Assembly (NCBI RefSeq): GCF_000747525.1 | Contig: NZ_CP009278.1 | Location: 1,054,001-1,118,000 of the forward strand | DNA: 64,000 bases | Direction: 5' to 3' | Source of the DNA: Sphingobacterium sp. ML3W | Lineage (GTDB): Bacteria; Bacteroidota; Bacteroidia; Sphingobacteriales; Sphingobacteriaceae | Shown: positions 59,000-64,000 of the stretch, piece after piece | How positions within the stretch are numbered: the first letter of the stretch is position 1 | Layout: each line of letters starts with the position of its first letter | The notes under the pieces: generated by a model | Databases searched by the model: none | Told to the model about the DNA's origin: nothing | What the model saw: only the letters and a program-made list of their open reading frames with translations | Made by a program: the position numbers and the translations under genes

Positions 59000-59698
59000 A
59001 TGACATTTTTTCACAAAAATAAGTGGAAACATAAAAAAGAAATTATGCAAGATCTTTTGTTGTCTTTTCAACAATTACTGAACCCAGAGGAATTATTGAG
59101 CTCTGGAGGTTTTTATTTAGTTTTACTAATTGTATTTGCTGAAACAGGTTTGTTTTTTGGTTTCTTTTTGCCAGGAGATTATTTGTTATTTTTAGCTGGA
59201 CTTTTTTGCGCATTAAATAAAATCGAAATTGATATCGTAACACTTTGTGCAGGTTTAATTGTCGCAGGTGTACTCGGTAATTTTGCTGGATATTGGTTTG
59301 GATATCGAGCGGGTCCCATGCTCTTTAAGCGGAAAGATAGTTTTATTTTTAAGCGTAAGTATGTCGTAATGGCCGAAGAGTTTTACCATAAATACGGTGG
59401 TACTGCACTTATTATTGGAAGATTTGTACCTATAGTAAGGACTTTTGCTCCTATTTTTGCTGGGGTCGTTAAATTAGATTTTAAGAAATTTGTAATTTTC
59501 AATATTTCCGGAGCTATGCTTTGGGTATTGCTATTAACCTTATCGGGTTATTTTCTGGGGATAGAATTCCCTTGGATAATAGATTACGTCGAATACATTA
59601 TTGTTGGATTAATTGCCGTTGCCTTCTTACCGATTGTCATTGCATTGATCAAACGTAAATTGAATGATAATAAAAACAAACAAAATAATATACAGTAA
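59000..59698 (+). CDS. DedA-family membrane protein
   Basis: 232 residues; Met16 (59045) is an alternative start that removes a Lys-rich stretch and gives the usual DedA N terminus (MQDLLLSFQQLLNPEELL). DedA landmarks are ETGLFFGFFLPGDYLLFLAG, GNFAGYWFGYRAG, the motif FYHKYGGTALIIGRFVPIVRTFAPIFAG with its functional Arg residues, and a C-terminal membrane helix. The family transports undecaprenyl phosphate or phospholipids across the membrane; the exact role here is unknown. It is the first gene of an operon with ppa, spaced 5 bp. Confidence 0.92.
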   Translation: MTFFHKNKWKHKKEIMQDLLLSFQQLLNPEELLSSGGFYLVLLIVFAETGLFFGFFLPGDYLLFLAGLFCALNKIEIDIVTLCAGLIVAGVLGNFAGYWFGYRAGPMLFKRKDSFIFKRKYVVMAEEFYHKYGGTALIIGRFVPIVRTFAPIFAGVVKLDFKKFVIFNISGAMLWVLLLTLSGYFLGIEFPWIIDYVEYIIVGLIAVAFLPIVIALIKRKLNDNKNKQNNIQ

Positions 59699-59703
59699 AT
59701 CAA

Positions 59704-60246
59704 ATGAGTACACAAAATCCTTGGCATAAAGTATCTCCTGGTGCTAATGTGCCAAATTCAGTAAACGCAATTATTGAAATTTCAAATGGTTCAAAAGGCA
59801 AATACGAATTAGATAAAGAAACAGGTCTTTTATTATTAGATCGCGTTTTGAGTTCGTCTGTTGTTTATCCTGCTAATTACGGTTTTATTCCACAAACATA
59901 TTGTGATGATAATGATCCTTTAGATATTTTAGTGATTTGTTCTGTTGATATTCTTCCATTGACGTTGGTAGAAGCACAAATCATTGGTGTGATGAACATG
60001 GTTGATGGTGGTGAACAAGATGATAAAATCATTGCTGTAGCTAAAAACGATCCTGTATATAATTATATTACAGATATTGAACAACTTTCCCCACACAGTA
60101 TGAAAGAAATTGTTCAATTTTTCGAAAGCTATAAAGCATTAGAAAAGAAAAACGTTGTTGTAGAAGGAGTTCAAGGACGTCTGGTAGCACAACAAATTCT
60201 ATTGGATAGTATAGAATTGTACAATAAAGAATTTGGTAATAAATAA
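59704..60246 (+). CDS. ppa: inorganic pyrophosphatase
   Basis: 180 residues, family I soluble pyrophosphatase. Features: NAIIEISNGSKGKYELDKETGLLLLDRVL, the substrate region YPANYGFIPQTYCDDNDPLDILVI (with the DxxDPxD-type metal site) and DDKIIAVAKNDPVYNYITDIEQL. It hydrolyses PPi to phosphate. It is encoded 5 bp after the DedA gene and 8 bp before the hemolysin-like gene, within one operon. Confidence 0.96.
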   Translation: MSTQNPWHKVSPGANVPNSVNAIIEISNGSKGKYELDKETGLLLLDRVLSSSVVYPANYGFIPQTYCDDNDPLDILVICSVDILPLTLVEAQIIGVMNMVDGGEQDDKIIAVAKNDPVYNYITDIEQLSPHSMKEIVQFFESYKALEKKNVVVEGVQGRLVAQQILLDSIELYNKEFGNK

Positions 60247-60254
60247 ACCCCATA

Positions 60255-61568
60255 ATGGCCCTCGATATTTTTTGGACAATATTTTTAGTAGTTGCAAATG
60301 GTTTTTTTGTTGCCGCAGAGTTTGCTATTGTCAAAGTAAGAGCCTCGCAGATTGAGCTCCAAGCAAAATCAGGAAGCAATGTTGCTAAAATTGCAAAAAA
60401 TATTACAGAGCATTTGGATAAATACCTAGCTGCAACCCAGCTAGGTATTACTTTAGCATCCCTAGGCTTAGGCTGGAAAGGTGAAGCTGTGATGACCGAA
60501 ATTGTGTCAAATATGTTTTCATATTTGAATGTTGACACTTCTCAAAGTTGGGCTAAATGGACAGGTTTTGCGCTTGCATTTGGTACCATTACATTTTTAC
60601 ATGTCGTTCTTGGTGAATTGGCACCGAAATCAATCGCCATACAAAAACCTGTAGCAACAACCATGAAAGTGGCTATACCATTACGGATATTTTATTGGCT
60701 ATTGATGCCTTTGATTTATGTTTTTAATGGCTTTGCTAACTTTTTATTAAGATTGATCGGTATTCAATCTCATTCCAGCGAGTCTTCCCATTCTTCGGAA
60801 GAATTACAGTATTTATTGGATAAGGGAAAAGAAAGTGGTGCCTTGGATACTTCTGAACATGAGCTGATTAAAAATGTTTTCGATTTTAATGAACGTATCG
60901 TAAAGAATATCATGGTTCCTCGAACCAAGATTGTTGCTGTAGAAGAAGATTGTGCAGCCATAGATTTCATTAATACAGTTACTGAAGAAGGATATTCTCG
61001 TATTCCTATTTATGACGATAGCATTGATCAAATTGTCGGTATCGTGCATACAAAGGATATTCTACCCATCGTTATGAAAGGTAAGGAAGTCGTATTGAAA
61101 GATATTATGCGTAAACCATACTTTATTCCCGAAACCAAAAAAATTAATGATTTGATGGCCGAGTTTCAATTGAAGAGAATTCAGTTGGCTATTGTTTTAG
61201 ATGAATTTGGAGGAACGGCGGGTATGGTCACTTTGGAAGATATTGTTGAAGAACTTGTAGGAGAGATTCAAGATGAGTACGACGAGGAGACCCCAGTGGT
61301 TGAGCGCATTTCTGAAACAGAATATATGGTTGATGCTGGCGCAAGTATTCATGATGTAAACGAATTTTTACCTCTTGATTTACCAGAAAGTCAAGATTAC
61401 GATACCGTTTCGGGATTGGTAAGTGATTTATTTGATAAGATTCCAGAAGTAGGAGAATACAAGGAAATATATGGTTATACGTTTACGATTATTCGTAAGA
61501 CACAACAAAATATAGAATTTGTAAAATTAGAATTGGTTGAATCCATGGATGATGACCGAGAGGATTAA
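60255..61568 (+). CDS. CNNM/CorC-type hemolysin-family membrane protein
   Basis: 437 residues. An N-terminal DUF21/CNNM transmembrane domain (about 1-180; LVVANGFFVAAEFAIVKVRASQ, ATQLGITLASLGLGWKGE, VLGELAPKSIAIQ) is followed by a CBS-domain pair (about 210-330; IMVPRTKIVAVEEDC, GYSRIPIYDDSIDQIVGIVHTKD) and a C-terminal CorC/HlyC domain (DGTAG-like FGGTAGMVTLEDIVEELVGEI). It is linked in the family to Mg2+/Co2+ homeostasis. It overlaps no neighbour; rsmE follows 5 bp downstream. Confidence 0.93.
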   Translation: MALDIFWTIFLVVANGFFVAAEFAIVKVRASQIELQAKSGSNVAKIAKNITEHLDKYLAATQLGITLASLGLGWKGEAVMTEIVSNMFSYLNVDTSQSWAKWTGFALAFGTITFLHVVLGELAPKSIAIQKPVATTMKVAIPLRIFYWLLMPLIYVFNGFANFLLRLIGIQSHSSESSHSSEELQYLLDKGKESGALDTSEHELIKNVFDFNERIVKNIMVPRTKIVAVEEDCAAIDFINTVTEEGYSRIPIYDDSIDQIVGIVHTKDILPIVMKGKEVVLKDIMRKPYFIPETKKINDLMAEFQLKRIQLAIVLDEFGGTAGMVTLEDIVEELVGEIQDEYDEETPVVERISETEYMVDAGASIHDVNEFLPLDLPESQDYDTVSGLVSDLFDKIPEVGEYKEIYGYTFTIIRKTQQNIEFVKLELVESMDDDRED

Positions 61569-61573
61569 TACTT

Positions 61574-62287
61574 ATGCAGTTATTTTTTACAGAAGAGATT
61601 AGACCTGATTTCAAAAACTTTATTCTAAGTGAAGAAGAGAGTAAACATGCTATTCGAGTACTTCGACTTCAAGGAGGGGATAAAGTTCATCTCATTGATG
61701 GTCGCGGCGGATTGTATGAAGCGGAAATTTTAGACCCACACCCTAAAAGAACAGTCTTGACGATAATCCATGTTCAAGAGAATTTCCAGAAATCATCTTA
61801 TCACCTACATATCGCTGTGGCACCAACTAAGAATATCGATCGCTTCGAATGGTTTTTAGAAAAAGCAACAGAGATTGGTATCCATGAAATTACACCTTTG
61901 ATATGTGAACACTCAGAACGTAAGGAAGTTAAGTTGGATCGTTTGAATAAAGTGATTGTGTCGGCGATGAAACAATCTTTAAAAGCTTATATTCCAAAAC
62001 TGAATCCCGCTATTACTTTTTCTCAGTTTTGTAAACAACAGGAAGAAAATACCGCTACAAAAGTTATCGCTCACTGTATTGATACTGAAAAGCAATATCT
62101 AAATCAGGTATTACAACCAGGTAAGCATTATATAGTAATGATTGGTCCGGAAGGTGATTTTTCGACAACAGAAATCGAACAAGCTTTAAATTTAGGTTAT
62201 CTTCCCATTTCACTAGGAGAAGCAAGATTAAGAACAGAAACAGCAGCGCTCACTTCATGTCTTGAAGTTTCGTTACTCAATAGATAA
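61574..62287 (+). CDS. rsmE: 16S rRNA m3U1498 methyltransferase
   Basis: 237 residues. N-terminal PUA-like part (about 1-70; SKHAIRVLRLQGGDKVHLIDG), then the SPOUT catalytic domain with APTKNIDRFEWFLEKATEIG, IGPEGDFSTTEIEQA and the trefoil-knot motif SLGEARLRTETAAL. It methylates N3 of U1498 in 16S rRNA. It is the last gene of the DedA-ppa operon; its stop codon lies at the edge of the palindromic terminator. Confidence 0.95.
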   Translation: MQLFFTEEIRPDFKNFILSEEESKHAIRVLRLQGGDKVHLIDGRGGLYEAEILDPHPKRTVLTIIHVQENFQKSSYHLHIAVAPTKNIDRFEWFLEKATEIGIHEITPLICEHSERKEVKLDRLNKVIVSAMKQSLKAYIPKLNPAITFSQFCKQQEENTATKVIAHCIDTEKQYLNQVLQPGKHYIVMIGPEGDFSTTEIEQALNLGYLPISLGEARLRTETAALTSCLEVSLLNR

Positions 62288-62325
62288 AATAAAATAAGCC
62301 GCTATTTAGCGGCTTATTTTATTTT
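62286..62325. terminator. bidirectional palindromic terminator between rsmE and the DUF3299-like gene
   Basis: The perfect 19-bp arms AAAATAAAATAAGCCGCTA/TAGCGGCTTATTTTATTTT surround TT. It overlaps the last base pairs of both convergent genes. Confidence 0.92.
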
Positions 62326-62800
62326 ATTTTATAAGAATTGCATCTATAATCATGATTTCAGAGTTCCCTTGTAAAGGATCTTTATTGAATACCATTTTTC
62401 CCTTTAGTTTGACAGGTTCTTCGGTAAACTTAATCGCATCACCTTTTAAAAAGACTTCCACCATTGGTGGGATTCCATTTGATCCACAAAACATACATTG
62501 TGCTACCGGAAGTACGGATATCATGAAATTTTTGTGCGTCCGTCCACTTGTCAAGGGAACCATATAACCAGGGATCTCAACAATTTTATTTTCTAACGCC
62601 TTCAATTCAGCAGGGTAGAAAGGTGTGTATATTTTTTTACTCCCTTTATATGAAACCTGATAGGCCATTTTATCAATTGCTTCCCAAGTTTTGTTCATCA
62701 TTGGGGTGTGGTCAGGCACACTTGGATCAAGCCCAATCTGCGCATTTGCAGTAAAGCAACAGGTTATCAGTAAGCTTAAGAATACGATTATTTTTTTCAT
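62324..62800 (-). CDS. DUF3299-like secreted protein
   Basis: 158 residues with a signal peptide (about 1-21, ends TANAQ). A core of IVEIPGYMVPLTSGRTHKNFM, VLPVAQCMFCGSNGIPPMVEV and FTEEPVKLKGKMVFN fits DUF3299, a beta-rich domain seen with metal or ABC transporter genes. CMFC may bind a metal ion. It lies 92 bp downstream of the FtsX-type permease gene on the same strand, so they may share a transcript; neighbourhood suggests a periplasmic accessory of that transporter. Confidence 0.7.
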   Translation of the reverse strand: MKKIIVFLSLLITCCFTANAQIGLDPSVPDHTPMMNKTWEAIDKMAYQVSYKGSKKIYTPFYPAELKALENKIVEIPGYMVPLTSGRTHKNFMISVLPVAQCMFCGSNGIPPMVEVFLKGDAIKFTEEPVKLKGKMVFNKDPLQGNSEIMIIDAILIK

Positions 62801-62892
62801 CAGAATATATTATTTATGCGTATAAAGTTAAATGGTATAGTTGAACTAGTTACCCTCGGTTTGTTATTTAAAGCGCCTCGTTTCATAGTGTT

Positions 62893-64000
62893 CTAATTGT
62901 GCGATAAAATTTGTGAGATGGTAGTTCTATATGCCTTTATTGCCGGGATTAAAGCCGAAATGATACCGATTGTACAAGCTAATAAAATAAAAATAAATTC
63001 TATAGGATTTAGACGGAAAGCATCAATAAAATCAGCACTTTGACTTGTTTGTAAACTAATCATGTAAAGTGCGATATGTGCAAAAATAAGACCTAAAAAT
63101 CCTCCTATTATTGTGATGACCATGCCTTCAAGAATAACTAGTGAAAATAGTTTAAGTTTGGAGGCTCCTAAAGTGCGCATGATTGCTAAGTCATATTTAC
63201 GCTGTTTCAGCGCGTTGTACAAGCTTATAAAAACACTCAATCCAGCGATCGACATAATGATATAGGCTAATATCTGTAAAGAGTCTATTCCTACACCTAA
63301 TAGTGAAAATAAGCGTGAACTTTCTATCGCAGGTGAGGCTGCTTGCATTTGTGTATTTTGAGCTATAAATTTTGGTAATACAGCAAGTGCCGCTGGCGAG
63401 CGGTATTGTACCAGTAAAGCGGTGATCTCTAAGCCAGCAGAGTGAATCATATCTGCTCCAATGGATTTAACCATCATACCATTATTCTGTTGCTCATGAG
63501 TATGATCGTGTTCATCATCGCTAATTTCACCATGATGATGGAGATAAGCATCCCTAGTCTCCACTAGATCTTCTTTGGCTTCGGCCTCTTCCGTAGTCAG
63601 CTCGTCATGGTGGCCCGAATGTTCGATTCCATGCACATCCCAAACACTACTAAGACTCGTCAGAATGAGGTTGTCCGTGATGTTGTTATTATGTGCTAAT
63701 ATCCCTACAACTGTAAATGGATGTTCAGCATGGCTATGGCCATCTTTGCTTAGGCCGTGTGAACTATGGATTTGATCGCCAATTTTAATATGCTGCTTGC
63801 GGGCAACATCAGTTCCAATAACGACCTCGTAGTCTTGATGAAATAATGTCCCTTGTTGAATTTTGGTTTCATATAAAGTAAGAAAACTCGAATCCGTACC
63901 TACTATGCGATGCCCTTTATAATTGTCACCTAATGAAACCGGAACAGCAAGTTTTACAAGTGGGTTATGCTGTATTTTTTCAGCTTCAGCTAGGGAGATA
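62893..64000 (-). CDS. FtsX-family ABC transporter permease, 3' part
   Basis: The frame is open from 62893 to the window edge, so the gene starts beyond 64000 and about 369 residues are visible. The C-terminal FtsX domain shows LLGVGIDSLQILAYIIMSIAGLSVF, LYNALKQRKYDLAIMRTLGASK, LVILEGMVITIIGGFLGLIFAHIALY and HPIEFIFILLACTIGIISALIPAIKAYR. The visible N-terminal part is a MacB-like periplasmic domain with a His/Asp/Glu-rich insert (HGIEHSGHHDE; HHHGEISDDEHDHTHE) that could bind metal. The gene upstream should encode the ATPase. An internal GTG at 63636 is not the start. Confidence 0.85.
   Translation of the reverse strand, partial: ISLAEAEKIQHNPLVKLAVPVSLGDNYKGHRIVGTDSSFLTLYETKIQQGTLFHQDYEVVIGTDVARKQHIKIGDQIHSSHGLSKDGHSHAEHPFTVVGILAHNNNITDNLILTSLSSVWDVHGIEHSGHHDELTTEEAEAKEDLVETRDAYLHHHGEISDDEHDHTHEQQNNGMMVKSIGADMIHSAGLEITALLVQYRSPAALAVLPKFIAQNTQMQAASPAIESSRLFSLLGVGIDSLQILAYIIMSIAGLSVFISLYNALKQRKYDLAIMRTLGASKLKLFSLVILEGMVITIIGGFLGLIFAHIALYMISLQTSQSADFIDAFRLNPIEFIFILLACTIGIISALIPAIKAYRTTISQILSHN

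Noticed and set aside
63575..63775. Plus-strand 66-codon frame near the window end
   Set aside because: It lies opposite the His-rich part of the FtsX-type permease, whose frame continues to the window edge.

Overview
The window is an AT-rich chromosomal stretch of a Bacteroidota bacterium, most likely Sphingobacteriaceae (Sphingobacterium/Pedobacter type). The evidence is four SusC/SusD outer-membrane pairs plus the tail of a fifth SusD, Bacteroidota-type promoters (TAnnTTTG at -7), A/T-rich start contexts without clear Shine-Dalgarno sites, and lineage-typical families (DUF5690, DUF6600, DUF983, DUF4286). No tRNA, rRNA or CRISPR array was seen.

Layout. 1-1618: end of a SusD gene and a secreted endonuclease/exonuclease/phosphatase-fold hydrolase. 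1619-5944: gene-poor accessory DNA with an Rpn-type PD-(D/E)XK nuclease, a small HTH protein, short ORFs and several stem-loops. 5945-14293: an unusual receptor module of a DUF3738-like protein, a SusC gene, its SusD and a thioredoxin-fold/DUF3738-like protein. The first 1.4 kb of the SusC reading frame contains about 104 consecutive, degenerate 11-nt units in one unbroken phase (7099-8238), placed before an internal SusC signal peptide. This is the most striking and possibly undescribed element here. 14373-16414: small and hypothetical genes on the minus strand. 17005-29655: two SusC/SusD units with nearly identical leaders and first ~100 codons but different barrels; unit 1 ends in a decayed copy of the aspartic protease gene that is intact at the end of unit 2.

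30189-44231 looks like one nutrient locus for phosphorus-containing substrates: a nucleotide pyrophosphatase/phosphodiesterase-like enzyme, a GH16 glycanase, SusCD, a calcineurin-like phosphoesterase fused to a beta-propeller, a phosphonatase-like HAD hydrolase, a cupin regulator, a DUF5690 transporter and a FAD oxidoreductase of the type found beside phosphonatases. The proposed logic is surface cleavage, SusCD import, periplasmic dephosphorylation and cytoplasmic C-P bond breakage.

44514-64000 is mostly core genome: a methyltransferase with nicotinate phosphoribosyltransferase, a DUF6600 repeat protein, an MCE/Mla lipid transporter operon, RluA, DUF983, DUF4286, a lipoprotein resembling S9 peptidases but lacking the catalytic Ser and His followed by a histidine kinase and response regulator, greA with an attenuator-like leader, a HIT protein, a DedA-ppa-CNNM-rsmE operon, a DUF3299-like protein and the end of an FtsX-type permease with a His-rich loop that runs off the window.
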